Positions 1 to 13,416 of a stretch of DNA of 64,000 nucleotides are shown piece after piece. Source of the stretch: Rhea pennata (Eukaryota; Chordata; Aves; Rheiformes; Rheidae). The number at the start of each line of letters is the position of its first letter. The stretch's first letter is position 1. The position numbers and the translations under genes are program-made. The notes beneath the pieces were generated by a model that was given only the letters and a program-made list of their open reading frames with translations, searched no databases and had not been told where the DNA came from. The stretch is from contig NC_084675.1 in NCBI RefSeq assembly GCF_028389875.1, positions 18,748,412 through 18,812,411 on the forward strand. Reading direction: 5' to 3'.

Positions 1-163
1 AGAGTGAGGAATAGATCCCATATTTTAATCAGAATTAGTGGCCTTCTCATTTTCAACCTGTTTATGGCTTGGATTCCTATTTCCAATACAATGACTTGAA
101 AGAATAGAAGGCAGATGTTTTGTGCTTGAAGAGACATATAAATTATTGATCTCATGTTCGCAG
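1..163 (+). other. ATMIN: ATMIN last intron, 3' end
   Basis: This is intronic sequence ending in a pyrimidine-containing tract and the CAG acceptor directly before the ATMIN terminal exon. No other feature was seen. Confidence 0.8.
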
Positions 164-1994
164 GGATCCTCCTAGTAAAAAAAGGAAAATGGAAACCGCC
201 GTACATAATCAGCAGTTGGCAGAGAAAGCAAATGAAGCATTCATCAATACACACAACGATAATCCTGGCACTCAGGAACTGGACTCATCCGAAGTGAAAT
301 TAGTAGCCCCTTTTGAAGGCTCCGGCAGTTCTAACTTTGCTAAGCAAATGCAGCCAAAATGTACGCCGAAGATGCTTTTACCAAAGCCCAAAGTGGCTTT
401 GGTTAAACTTCCAGTGATGCAGTTTGCTCACTTGCCCATATTTGTATCTGCAACAGACTCTTCTGTCAAACCTGTTGTAGTGGCTGTTGATAATCAAGGG
501 TCAGTTATGAGTACTGTTCATTTATTGCCTCAATCTGTAGGAATTCTGATTCCAGCACTGGAGGCAGAAACACTTGTATTTAAAGACACTATGCCTGTTT
601 CAAAAGTGACAAATTCTGGTGATAATGAACCAGTAAGTACTGGTGTTCAAGTTAACTTGGATAAGGTAACATCAGCTAATACAGGACAAGAGCTGGGGAA
701 TGTTTGCCACAAGAATAAAATTTCTTCCATAAATGTACAGACTGACTTATCTTATATTTCACAGAACTTTGTACCAACTGCAGCCTGGACTCCCGATTCC
801 TCTGTATCCGCCTGCTCTCAGACAGATTTGTCATTCAGTTCACAGGTGTCATTACCCATCAGTGTACAAACACAGACACTGCTGCCTGCTTCTAAACTGA
901 CTTCATCCATAGCTGCTCAGACTGATGCTTTTAGTCAGGGTTGTTTTCCAACGTGTGGTATTTCTAGAGAGACTCAAACCAACCGAACACAGAACTCTCT
1001 GGATGGAAGAGTGCAAATGGACCAGGCTGTAATGTGCGGTGACATCTTTGATAATGTGCATTCGTCATACAGTGTTTCCACTCAGATTGGACTTCCAGAG
1101 AGTAATTTAATGACTGGAAATATAGATGAAACCTTGCTGCAAAGGAGTAATTGCAAGAGCCTGAATCAGGATTCCGTGAAGTCGGAATCCCTTATCAGCT
1201 TCAATACACAGACTAATATACTTCCACCTCAAAATACAATGGATAATCAAACCCAGACAATGGACTTACTAAGTGATCTGGAAAACATCTTTTCAGGAAA
1301 CATGTCTGGCCAGACACTGGATAGTCGTGGCCTTTTGTCTGATGCTAGTTCTAATGCCGACACACATCTGCCATCTGGCCCATCACAGAGCACAGGAATA
1401 GATTTTGATATTGAAGAGTTTTTTTCAGCATCCAATATCCAAACTCAAACTGAAGAGAGTGAGCTTGGTACCCTAAACTCTGAGCCTGTTTTGGAGTCTC
1501 TGGACATCGAAACTCAGACTGATTTCTTATTTTCAGACAGTGCCACGCAATCATATAGCTGCAGAGGAAATTCTAACTTCTTAGGTTTGGAGATGTTTGA
1601 TACGCAGACACAGACAGACTTGAATTTCTTTTTAGACAGTAATACCCATCTGCCTTTAGGCAGTATTCTGAAGCAGTCTAGTTTTTCCATGAGCACTGAC
1701 TCATCTGATACAGAAACCCAGACGGAAGTGTATCCTGCCATTAAAAATATACCTAGCCAGAACATGGAAAGCAAAGTCCGGTTGAATAGTGCTGAAACGC
1801 AGACTATGGATAGTTGCTTTGAGAACTTTGGAAATTTATTCCTGACCAGCAATGAGACACAGACAGCAATGGATGACTTTCTTCTGGCTGACTTAGCCTG
1901 GAATACAATGGAGTCCCAGTTCAGCTCTGTAGAAACACAGACCTGTGCAGAACTGTGCTCCTTGTTTCAGAGCTCTGACAAGTCCAGCCACTGA
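164..1994 (+). CDS. ATMIN: ATMIN (ASCIZ) terminal coding exon, partial gene
   Basis: This is the last coding exon of ATM interactor, a nuclear zinc-finger transcription factor and ATM cofactor that drives DYNLL1 expression and is bound by the DYNLL1 (LC8) light chain. The exon opens after a CAG acceptor at 161-163. The first base completes a codon begun upstream, then 609 codons run to TGA at 1992-1994. It begins DPPSKKRKMET, a basic nuclear-localisation-like stretch. The C-terminal half is Ser/Thr/Gln rich and carries eleven TQT-type LC8-binding motifs (for example VQTQTLL, IETQTDF, DTQTQTD, VETQTCA) between about 730 and 1950, with many additional SQ/TQ pairs. The zinc-finger exons lie left of the window. 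The ATG at 189 is internal, not the gene start. The assignment rests on the TQT array, the basic motif and synteny, and I am confident of it. Confidence 0.93.
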
Positions 1995-2713
1995 GCACTG
2001 TGTAACAGAACTGTTTCCTGTGGTGTGAAATTAAGTTATTGGGGTAGGAGAGATGGATCGACCAAGTTATCCACTTTGCGTTGTTGAATGTAGCTGTCAT
2101 GCACAGTTGGCCTAAGAGGCTTTTCGTGCTGAAGGTACTCTACTGAATATGTAACTTCAACATAAACTACATGGGCTTAAATGTGTGTGGAATTTTCTTT
2201 TGTTTTGTAACTTGTTAACATACATTTGAACCTTAAAAACTTCTGTGGTGCCTATGTTTTCTGCTCAAAATTCTTTACAAAGATGATACTGCTTTCATTT
2301 AAGCTGAAAAACTTTTGAAGTTTTCCCATATTTATTTCTGGCATACACATAGGGTTGCAGAGTCCTGGACCAAAACCTGGGCAGTCCAAATCAGATGCTT
2401 CCCTGAAGTTATGAGGAGGGTTCCTCTGTGTGTAAGCTACTTTTGTTTACTTTTTTCAGTAGCTTGTGTTTTAAATTTGGTGTGGATATGCCAATGTAAG
2501 CCGTACCGGATTCTTTTATTCTATGCCTTCACAGCTCTTACTCCTGTGTAAGTTGGTATTTTCCAAGCACCCGTCCAACAGACTAGAGCTGATACTATTC
2601 ATTCAGTTGTAGATCTTCAGAAGTATCTATTTGTTGCCATGTATACCACTTACTGCACTCTTCAGCAAAATACATCTTTAGCTTTATTATGTAGACTCTT
2701 GAATATATTTATT

Positions 2714-2719
2714 ATTAAA
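2714..2719 (+). terminator. proximal poly(A) signal, ATMIN
   Basis: ATTAAA lies 720 bp after the ATMIN stop and is followed within 40 bp by a TG/T-rich tract (GAGG then a run of T), the usual layout of a functional cleavage site. Confidence 0.5.
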
Positions 2720-5718
2720 AATGTGTAGAAAGCAACAGTTTGAGGTTTTTTTTTTCTCAAGTGACACTGCTCCTTTGAAGGGTAGGAGAAAAACTTGGAA
2801 TACACAATTATAGGGAAAATTAGCATGCTGTCCTTTTAACTTGTGTGGTAAAATATTTTTGGTCTTCAGGAGGGATTTGCTTAATCATTTGTGACTATAA
2901 GACACTAATATTAAAATGTGTGTGCCTGAAAGTCTGGAATAACTTGGTTTTACTGAAATACCCCTAGCTCTATCAAGATATATATCTTGAGAAATCTTAT
3001 AATGGTTTATGCTACAACTACCTTAAGAAAAATCTTTAGAAGTGGGAAGTTAAGTTCTCTAGAATGCATCCTCACCTGGACTCTTGTCCTTGGTGTTGTT
3101 TTTGGAAGCAGGAAGTCCAGTTGGAACCTGTAAAAGAAGGCTGAGAGACCAGCTCACAGAAGCCCCTTTGGAAGAGTGTGTCCTGCTTTTGCACACTGAT
3201 CTGCAGCCCTCAGTGCCAGCAGCTTTTTGGAGAGTTTTCTGAATATAATCAAATTTAAACAGACTGATCTGCTGAAGAGAAATATATGTGACCTCATGGA
3301 TTTTTTTTCATGTTCATCTTACGCTTTGTACCAAGCTTGTGGTAGATGCAATTGCATGAAAAAAGCCTGCTGTGAATGTAAGCTGGAATTTGGCCTTAAC
3401 TGCTTTTTATCTTTTACTATAATAGCAGAAAAACTGAGGCCTCGGGTTTTGTCTTGGCCAAGTTCTAGTTTCCATTACCTTAAATGTCAAGAGCAACTTG
3501 GTGTCAAGCTCCTGGGCCTATAATAGACTTTACTCCCCTAGTGTAAGGGGAGAGGTATTGGCTACCTACATAGTAGGCAGCTCATCTGTAATGTCTGTCC
3601 AAGCCTTAGTTTTTGAAGACTTGCTGTGCTCTGTGCTTTGCTTCATATCCTGTGTTCAAGGATAGGGGAGTCAGGTTACTCACCCAATGTAGTGAGCTGC
3701 TCTTGTTCGAAGTGAGCGATAGTTTTCGACTTCTTTGTCTCTTCCTACCACTCTTTGAATTGTCATAGTTAAATCAACACACTCATATGGTAAGAATTTC
3801 GACTTATGCTTGAAATCATCTCTGTAAATTAGCCCAGAAGCTTATATCCTGTTTTTCAACATTTCTAGGTGAGAGCTTGAAGACTTCCACAGTCTTCAGT
3901 TAAAGAAACTGCACAGAGGAACCTTGTGGTTCCCTCAGGAGTATAGTGATTTTGAGAAATGTTGTCCCACTCTACCCCATATTTCTTAAAGTAAATGTTG
4001 TTTTTAATGCCACTTTTTTCTGAAGATATGACTGATTCATATTTGCCTACCTACTTCCAAATTGAGAAATACGATAAATGACAGAATTAGGGTAATTTAT
4101 TCTATTGCAGTATTTTTCTGGTAATGTTGCAACTTTGGGTTTTAAAGTGTTTTTCTCCTCCTCTCTTCCCTGGCTGGAATACAAGAGAACACTTCTTCGT
4201 GCACAGGCGCCTGCATTTTTCAATGCGCAGGTTGCCTGCACTGACGGGGAAGCAGTTATATATAAGTCTGATTCTTGGATTATTGCTTTAAAGGAAATTG
4301 GCAGCTGGGGAGAACTGTGCTTTCCACGGCTGTAGGAAGCAGAAGTGAGAAATTCTTCGTTACCTCTGAATTTGGAAGCCAGAGTCTTTCTGAAAGAGAA
4401 GGAATCTTAACCAACGAGGAGCAGAATTCCAGATGGTTTCAAATTCTAGCCGTAGCCATCCGAGATGCAAGCTAGCATTTCAAAAACTTTGAAACGAGTT
4501 TACAAGTCAGAATGGGAGTCACCTTGTTTTTTGCATGTAAGCCAAAGCTCTTAACATCCTTGACCAGTAGAAAAAATGTAAGGTTTGTATGGACACAAAT
4601 CTTACAATGTGATCATTACTCATTTATTCTGTTTCGTAATTAAAAGTGTTTATGAGCTTTGTGCGTTCTATTAGAATACAAAAATACCATTCTCCTCCCT
4701 CAGCTAAATTTAATTAGATTAACACAGTACTACAGCGTGAAATTATTTAATGAAAATGCAGCAGCATTAACGCAGTTAAGCATACCTGTGTTGCCCTATG
4801 GAATTCGCTCATTTTGACCAAGATTAATTTATTTTTCACAAATTTGATTCCCTATGAATTGTTTATAAAGTCAAAAATAATAAACATATATTAGAAAACA
4901 CTTTGGATTCTAGACCTCTAGCACATGTCCTCATTTAGGATTTATTAAATATTTTTTTAAAATGCAGACTGCAATCAGACTGTTCATAGTTCTGTTGAAT
5001 TCCAGAGTCAACATAATGAAACTTGATCAGAAGTATTGTTGCTAAATACTTGTAATTCCTCAAAATTAAATGGGTTCTTCTTTATAATAGCTAGTTTTCT
5101 GTTTTGGCCTTTGTTTTATGGAGTTAACTTTAGCCAGAACTATTTCTTACCAGTAGTAGTATTATATTTATCTTTGATTTTTCTGCAATTTGTCTCTGAT
5201 TTGATTTTCAAGGCACTGTCTCATAATAATATGAGTTAATAGTGACTTGTTATTTTGCTAACTCTGTTTTATATGAGTACTCTATCCTCAACTGCCATTT
5301 GAACTAAGATAGAGAAAATATTACATCAGATTCTCCATAGCCTCTTAGCACAAATTTTTATTTAGAAGCACTAACTACTATTACTTGCCCTAACTCTTTG
5401 CACTTCCTACTTAATTCTAAGTTACGCTGTGATTGTTGGATCTCTTATGCTTGTGTAATACTGCTCTGAGATTAAATTAGTCCATAGTTTTGTAGGCTCA
5501 TTTGAGCTTTTCTTCATTATTTGAAGTTAGTCCAAGATTTACTAATATGTATCAACCTGCTGCTTCACCAAGTTCAGCGGTTTGTCCCTGGGAAAGATAG
5601 TAGCCCGGTACTACAGGGAAGAATGGAAAATGCCTGTAAGGGCTGTTAACAAGTTACTTCAATAGATAAGACTGTTCTCAACGACTTCACTGGACTTGTG
5701 GATCATTTGGTTTTCAGC

Positions 5719-5882
5719 AAAAGCTTTCCTCCTCGCGGGCCCGGAGAGGCTGAGCGCGCGGCGTCCTGCGCGGCGTTGCTCGGGAAAGGTCGGTTTGCTA
5801 GCTGTGCCGTCTGGCGGAGCCCGCTTGCTCGAGGCAGGGTCGAACTGAGCACGGCCTCCGTCTCACACGGTTCTCTGGGCAG
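5719..5882. other. isolated CpG-rich patch of unknown role
   Basis: This stretch of about 165 bp is dense in CG dinucleotides (many CGCG, GCGCGGCG and CGAG words) and sits inside several kilobases of AT-rich DNA. It is too short for a standard CpG island and overlaps no recognised gene. It could be a small promoter or enhancer, or an inserted fragment. Open frames cross it on both strands but resemble no protein I know. Confidence 0.45.
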
Positions 5883-8366
5883 ATGAAGATAAACAGGAGA
5901 GTCGCAGATACTCTCTAATAGATTTCTGTGATGTTTAAGAATAATGCAGTTGCGTACACATTTAAGTTGTACATTTAAATTCTTCAATTTGGCCTTCTGG
6001 AAAAATGAATGGTGCCTGTTTGGTAGAGTAGTGCAGTGGCAGATGTGAGCCTCCACTGGCAATTTGCACATGTGTGTGTATGCAAAATTGAGTAGATTGA
6101 TTTGAAACTTTGGGCTTTTGAGAGAATGCTGACAGTTTATAGAAGGTAAACATGTTCTGTTCTCAAGGTGTATATAAAAAAAAAAATCAAATCTGGGACA
6201 CATTCCTTCCACAGTTTATGAGAACACGAGCACAGAACAACTGAAAAATGAGAGGTCTGTCTTGTTGCCTTCCATGTTTGTCACTTCATGCTAAGAATTT
6301 GTCTAACTGGATATATGTTTCTACTTATATTTGCATCTACTTATGCTAATATGCTTGTAAATACTTCTTGCTGTGGTAGGGAGGTAATCCTCTCCCTCAA
6401 CTCTTCATGCCAGCCTAAGAGATATCAGTAGTTTAAAGTTAGTTTATTAACTCTGTATGTTCTTAGCTATGCAAAGTCGTGTCTAGAAAATTCTCTCTTC
6501 TGAAGGGTATATAAGTTAAACAACTGTAAAACAAGCCCTGTGAGACCTCTTCTGATTTTAAACAGTTCAATCAGCGTCCGTAACTTAGCAACGTACTTAA
6601 CTAGTGCTCCTTACCACAGTTCTATTCCTAGGCACGCTCTCAGTCATTTTTTTACGTTGAAAAGAGAAGGGTAAATTTCCCTGCTACCCCCTATGTACCT
6701 TGAGAGCGTAGAGGCGACAGAACCAACTTCCCTGAACAAAGATTACTGCCTTCCGCTGTTTTCAGTCCTTACCCTGCTAACACATGCTCATATGTTAGGG
6801 TCAGATGTGAATTGATTTTGGTAGGACTAGGTAAAAAGCTGTATGTGTTGGCATGATTCAGATCTAAGTTTTTTAATAATCTTTCAAACACTGGATAAGT
6901 AGATGATAAGACTAATATAATTACGTACTGAATCGATACAAGGTGCTCAACTTGCAAAAGAATATTTGTTATTGAAATGACAACTCAGAGGTGAACCAAA
7001 CTTTTATTTGCCTTTATCATTAAGGTGTAAAGCTTCCTTTGCTTTAATCTGGTTTTGACATGTTTTTTAAAACATGATCTTAATGTACAATTCACTGTTC
7101 CAAATATGTTGACACCAAAACATTGCTAACATTGTGGGCCTTGCAGTTTTTTCATTCATGTTTGTTATAAGGTGCTGCTATGCCTGTGTTCTTAATAGAA
7201 TAGATCTACTGTAAACAGGCTTCGATTTATAATATTGTGTAAACACTATGAAGATAGGGTTGTTTAATGGTAGTAAGCTGCTTTTCCAATTCATTGTGCA
7301 AACTTGCAACTTCCGTTTTTTGTTTTTGTTTTTTTTTTTTAAACAAAGTTGATGTGAATCAAAGTGTGCGTGCTTGAAGGATTTGCTGCTTAGAGCATGA
7401 CTGAATTTTATTGTTCAAAATGCCATTGCTATGCAATGAACAGAATCAAGGAGCCCCACATCATTCAACTCTGTATTGCCTTGCAGTTGGGTTGATGTTA
7501 GGTTTGTCTGAGTGTATGTGACTCTTCCACATCACTGAAAATGTAATTGAAGAGTCTTGAAATAGTAGAAGTTCTTGAAGGAGCTGCTGATCTTCAGTTA
7601 AACAACAGAAGTCCTTTACTTCTGATTCTTTTTCATATATTGGCTTTTTAGCAGTATCTCCAACATAACCAGTAACAGAATATAATAGATGACCTGTGAT
7701 GATGTAAACTGTGTAGCTCCCATTTCACCATGAGTAATGCTTTACATGCATGCTTCAAGCACTTGCATGCAGAGCTAACTTGACCATACTTCTATATACA
7801 CAGTATTTACAAATGCATCTCATAAAATAAAGCTGGATACAAAAAATAGCCATATTTTTCAGCTTACAGAATTGAACACCGGATTGTGATCTGATTTAAA
7901 CTTTTAATTATTTGGAATGGATGAGTAATAAGTCTCATGGGTGAGTCTTTCCCAAAGCTTGTGTGAGCCAATCTCAGTAAGGCTGAGAACTGTCCTTAGA
8001 ATGTTTTTCTTCTCATCACTGTTGAGATTTTCATCTAACGGAGGAATTTAGTTTCCAAAGGATGTTCATGTTTGATTCTTGCTATTTAAGCCAATAAACT
8101 TGCAATGAACAGAAAAAAGCAAATGTTCATTTCTTATATCTATTTTACAAGTGACAATCCCAAAGAAGGAATGTTGTCTTAATAATTGTGAAACTTTTAA
8201 GGATAACGCATGCAAAGAAAACCCTGTGCCAAAATACTATTTCATATTTCCCTGTATTGGAAACTGAAATGTTACATGAATTTACTAGTAAGTTATTCAC
8301 AAGTGTTTAACCATTTTGTTCACCAGTGAAGCACTTCTTTACTCTTGTAAATTATACATATTTTGG

Positions 8367-8372
8367 AATAAA
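8367..8372 (+). terminator. candidate distal poly(A) signal, ATMIN
   Basis: AATAAA is followed by a T/GT-rich downstream element (about 8390-8412). It is a plausible distal end of the ATMIN transcript. Another AATAAA lies at 7826-7831. Confidence 0.35.
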
Positions 8373-8410
8373 GTCAACTTCAATCTATTTTTGTCTTCTG
8401 TTGTATAATG

Positions 8411-11400
8411 TCTGTGATCACTCTCCTGCTTAAAGAGGCATGGGTAGGGTAAACAGTGTCTGTTAACAAGTGCTGTCTGTCACTCCTTAATATCTTATCT
8501 TCTGAAAGCTAACTATCTTTGGAATTAGTAGAATTTTTGTAATCTAAAGATGTATTTAAAAGTCAGTCAGTTCTTGATCTCTAGAGACTACAAAACACTG
8601 TTTTCCAACATAGTCCTACTTGTCAATGAGTTATAGGAAGTTTAAAGTTAGAACACAAATAGAATCAGATTTAACAAGATGCTACATTTCATAAACTTAA
8701 AATAAACCTCCACTAGGGAGGTTCTCCGTTTTTAGTGAACCTGCGCATAGGCTTAGGTACTGAACAGCCCGTATGCAGATAAGGCCGGATTCTTTTGACT
8801 AGCAGCATCCAGGCTGGCTGCGCTTGTGAGACTCCATCCCACAGCATTCAGCAGTGCGTGCATAAAGAGACGAGGCTTTCATAATGAAAACTTTAATAAC
8901 CTTTTATGCAAAATGGATACCTCTGGAGTTTCCGTTTCCTAACAGATGCCTTTCCTCTGCAGTAGACCCTCAGGATTCATGACTGCTTTGCATTCTTTTC
9001 TACCTTACTGTCCCTCCCATCCCTCCCTTAACTTGCAAGATCTCTAGGCCTAGCTGTAAGTAGCATCAGGTGGAAGTTCAACTGCACTATGCTGATTAGT
9101 TTTCAAAGTATCCCACTAAAAAATTACAATCCTATCTAATAGTTCATATTTTTTTGCAACGTACTCTGTATAACTGAGAGAATATTTTTTATCACTGTGA
9201 ATATAAACAAAGGTGGACTAGGCTGATTTGAGGCATGGACGATACTTTGTCCCCTTCTAGCCTATGCAGTCCTCACGCTTAATCCAATCATTTTCTGTTA
9301 CCTGGAGGATATAGAATGCTGATTTCTACTCTTACCCTGGTATCTCATCAACTTCCGTATCAATTCGGAGTAGGTGGATGAGGAGATGCTCAGTGGCAGG
9401 AAGTTCTCCTGTACCGTTGCAATGGCAGCATTCAAGATGACGTTCCCTGATGCAGACTGGGTTTGGTCTTGCAGCGCTCTGGGTATTTGCATAAGGCAGC
9501 ACTCAGCCTTAGCGGCAGTGAAGCATGGAAGATATTTCCAGAGAGGTTCAAGTATCTAGAAACTAAGTTCCTGCTCAGAGCATTTAAACCCATCTTTCAA
9601 AGAGTCATATGCATAGTATACTGACTATCCTTACAGAAATGAAATAATCCTATTCCTGTTACAGGAATGACATTCTGCTTAGATGAGGCAGAGTTTTTTC
9701 AGCCTTTGAATTATTTGAGTTGAGTCTATTCAGGCTGTGAACAAAAGTCTGACAGACTGGCCTTATGAAACTTTCAGAAGTGGCTAGACAGTCTAAAAGG
9801 CAAGACAGAAATTTTGAATCTTGATTCCTGAGGAAGATAATGGCTGTTTAAACATCAGCAAAGCCTTGTGTGTTTTTTAAACTACCTTTTTGAGAGTTTC
9901 TAATAATTGACTGTTACTTCTGTTGGCAATGAAACCATTTCTGACTGGTTTGTGTGTAGATACTGGATTTCCTTCTCTTAAAGAAATTGCATGCTGGCAA
10001 ACAGATTGTCTATCAAAGCAATGGAATTAAAGATGAGGCAGATTTTCTGTCTGGCTCGGGGATTTGCTGCCAGTGACAGTGAGTCCTGTGGAATGAGTCC
10101 TCTGGAAGTTTGGACCTAAAACAAAGGGGAAAAGGAGGGTGTTGATCTAAGTTTTGGGTGTTCCATCACTATATTATTACAGTGTTGTCAACAATTCCCT
10201 TTTTGCTTGCTTTGTTCTGGCACCTGGAATACAGGAAGCACTTTTAGCTGCTGTAGCATTTAAATTTATTGCCTTCATTCTCAAAAGAAGAATCTAAATA
10301 TAAACAAGCAGCTCTTATTTCCTGTGGTAGAACCAATGTCTTCAAGGTCACATATCTTCATTAGGATTATGATGACTGAAGTGTTGTGAATTCAGTCTTT
10401 ATATTCTAGGCCTTTAGATGTCAGCTTTTCAGGTTGCCTTTTATTGTACCCCTTTCTTGGAAAATTCTTACTTTTGTCGCATGAACTGTAAGCAGAATGT
10501 AATTTGCCCTTATCCTTTTCTTCTTTAAAGCCATTTGTCAAGGGAGCACAACAGAAACACTATTTCTTGCAGAATTGCTGGAAACTATCTTGCAATTAGT
10601 TTTTAATTGATCTCTTGTAAACTTGGTTGATGGGGCCAAGTCTCCATGAGCTGCTGGAACCATGTTTATATGAGTATTTAAGTAACAATTTTGTCTGCAG
10701 TATTTTTTGGACTTATTTTGTCCTGACAGCAGATTAAAGGAGCATCTCTGTCCGCATTTTTTTTACCTGAAATACAAAGTTTAATTGGTCTATGTTAAGT
10801 ATTAGTAGATTTTTCCAACAGTAAAAAAACAATCACTTATACCCTAAGCAAGTGCATTAATGATCTCAGCATAGATTTTCACATTCCTTATCTGACCAAA
10901 AGAGTTAAAATGATTTTTTTTTTCCATATCCTCTGTGAATATTTTTCAGCTCTTTGGAGAAGTTACAAATTTGCAATTTACAGCCATTTTCACACATGCT
11001 CATGAAATTACACTGAAGAGTCCTATTTCACAGGTCTTGTAGCAATAATCTAGAAATATGACTTGGAAATATCATCTTGTATTAGTTTGTAGAAAAAGTC
11101 GTCTTCCTTCTAATCAAAACAGATTTGACAAATTAAAAAAAAATGTAGGAAAAAGATTTATCTGGTATAAAACACTGAAAAAGATGGAAATAAAGTTTAT
11201 GGTTTTCCCTGTGAATTCCGATTTTTTTTCCTGTTGTCTTAAAGAAGTACTGTCTGTCTGCAATGGCTGCAACTTGTAACTATAATGAACGTGTTTGGCT
11301 TTGCTTGCTTTTAGGTGATAAAGCAGTTCATTTTCAGTTTTCACACTGAAGCAGCAATATTTTCAGTTGTTTGAATGGAAGACACCACCTTTCCTCCTTC

Positions 11401-12523
11401 CAGGCTATAGAAATTGTTGCCGATCTCATGGGCACATCTACATCTAAATTTTCTACCTAGTGGACTGGAGACTGGAAATAAGTACATACGCACCTGGATA
11501 CTTATTCTGGGGCTATTTGTGAAGGATCCTTCTCTTGTGGAGTATGTATCTTATATCCAAAGCACAGGGTGGACAAGGACAGGGGGAAGAGTGAGGTAGA
11601 AGGAAAGGAATAAAGAAGGGAAGAAGATTGCATATTAGAGGATGTCACTGCGGAAAAGGGTGTTGCTACTAGCTGGATAAAAACACTGGGAAAAAACAAA
11701 TCACTGACAAAGAGCATTGAGGAACAATGTTCCACTACACTGTCAAGGTGTGAATCAAGTGATGTTCTGTTTCCCTTTTGTGGGATAATCTCATTATATG
11801 TTTGGACAAAGTTTGGAATTTAGAATTGTGCATTCTCTCTCTTGACTTGGAACAGAGTAACGGACAGATACAAAAAAAATCTAATTTCACACTGAAACAC
11901 TCAACTTTTGTTCTTCAAGAAAAGCAAAGAAATACAGATGAAAGACGATAGTTTTAGGAGCACTTGTGAGCTTTTTCTGTCATCGGTGTTTATTTTGTTA
12001 GCTGGGCAGTAAGTGGCACTCTTCTCTCCAATACAGAGATACTGTATCTAGAAAAATAGAATTTACCACCAGAAAAATGGTAGCCCTGGTCTAACCTCCA
12101 GTGCAAGATTCTGCTCCTCAAGCTGATATGCCACAGTATGTGCAGAGAAGACTTGCAACATAACTTAAGTATTCCAGAAGACTTCCAGATATCCTAAGCA
12201 ATTTTCAGTAAAATTTGTATTAAGACACAATGCAAACTACTGGAACCATTATTTAACACTTTTACACAGCTCCTACATGCTTCTCTAGAGGTCACTGCAC
12301 TCCAGTAGTGGGAGAAGAGATGAAGCCCTATCATCCTTCTCTTTTTTTTAAAGGAATAAATATATAATCAGCCATTCGAAATAACAACTTTTTAAAAAAA
12401 ACTTACACTATGCCTCCAGAAGGTGATTGTTCTTTAACTCTGACATACAGATACCTGAAGATGAATAAATGGTTAATAAATTGATGCCAGAAAAATGCTG
12501 AAAACTTTACTTTTATGCATGTA
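8411..12523. other. intergenic stretch, no gene seen
   Basis: This region lies between the convergent ATMIN and C16orf46 genes and has ordinary mixed composition. Only short chance ORFs were seen, with no exon-like segment with matching splice sites, no tRNA and no recognisable transposon. Confidence 0.5.
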
Positions 12524-12535
12524 TTTATTAATAAA
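12524..12535. terminator. palindromic two-strand poly(A) signal
   Basis: The 12-bp perfect palindrome TTTATTAATAAA puts AATAAA on the plus strand at 12530-12535 and on the minus strand at 12529-12524. It lies 0.9 kb past the C16orf46 stop codon, so the minus-strand copy is a natural candidate for the end of that transcript. The plus copy could stop read-through from ATMIN. Confidence 0.45.
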
Positions 12536-13416
12536 GAATTAAATCTGAAAAGACAATGAATTCCTGAATCTAAAGCTCTGGTTTAAAGTAAAAACGTTAC
12601 GCTATTGGGAGTCTTGGACTGGTATTATCTTTCCCTATTACTTCCAAATTTCCATCAGGGCATCAGAAGAGGGAAAGGGTAAGTTGCAGTTGCATCTGTC
12701 TGTGTATGGAAAGACTGTTACTTTACTTTGATTTGTAGATCAAATAATAGCTGTTATGTTTAACACAAAAACAAAACAGAATTTGATCTAGAAATCCCAC
12801 TATTTGCTATGAGATGAAACAAGGTCTACATGCCTATTAAGCAGAAACAACCAAATAAAACATTACCAGGATTAGAAAATAAGTCTATTTAAAACTAGTG
12901 AGAACAAATAATTGTAAATAACTTCCAGTCCCACTACTGTTTGCTTTCCAGGTTATTTCTCTTTCAGGTACAAAAATAGCAAAGAACGTATGCAAAAGCA
13001 TGTGAAGTTCAATAGGATTTAGACACTGCTTAAGGTAAGAATATTCTTAAATACCTTGTTGAGTAGGCATGGATTTAAGAATGTTCTTAAAGTTAGGCAT
13101 TGCTCCAGTGCTTAGTGGGATCAAATACCTAAATACCATGCTAGACTACACTAGTTATTCAGACTGCAACTGAACGAAGAGGTTGCAGTTCATCCCCAGA
13201 ATAATCTATTTAAGGCTCTAATGGGCTATCTAATGACCAAGAAGAAACTAAACCTACATGAAAGTAATTGGCATTCAGCAGCTTATAATGCTATTAATAG
13301 CATCTACAGAAGCTACATATCTCCAGATTGCTCACGAGGAAATCTTTTTTTTTTTTTTTTCCTTCACTGTACAGCAAGCAAGCAAACAAAAGGCACGAAA
13401 CTACAACATAAAAATG
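12536..13416 (-). other. probable C16orf46 3' UTR
   Basis: This is noncoding sequence between the C16orf46 stop codon and the palindromic poly(A) signal. It includes a run of about 16 T on the plus strand near 13345-13361. No other feature was recognised. Confidence 0.4.

Larger units (their letters stand above)
1995..8410 (+). other. ATMIN 3' UTR and downstream flank
   Basis: This AT-rich stretch has no credible coding region. It holds several poly(A) hexamers on the ATMIN strand: ATTAAA at 2714, AATAAA at 7826 and AATAAA at 8367. ATMIN may therefore have a short (about 0.75 kb) or a long (up to 6.4 kb) 3' UTR; sequence alone cannot choose. A GC-rich patch at about 5719-5882 stands out from the AT-rich surroundings and is listed separately. 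All ORFs here are short and look like chance. Confidence 0.5.

Noticed and set aside
5703-6212. 169-aa minus-strand ORF partly over the GC patch
   Set aside because: No homology was recognised, composition changes abruptly within it, and there are no matching splice or promoter signals.
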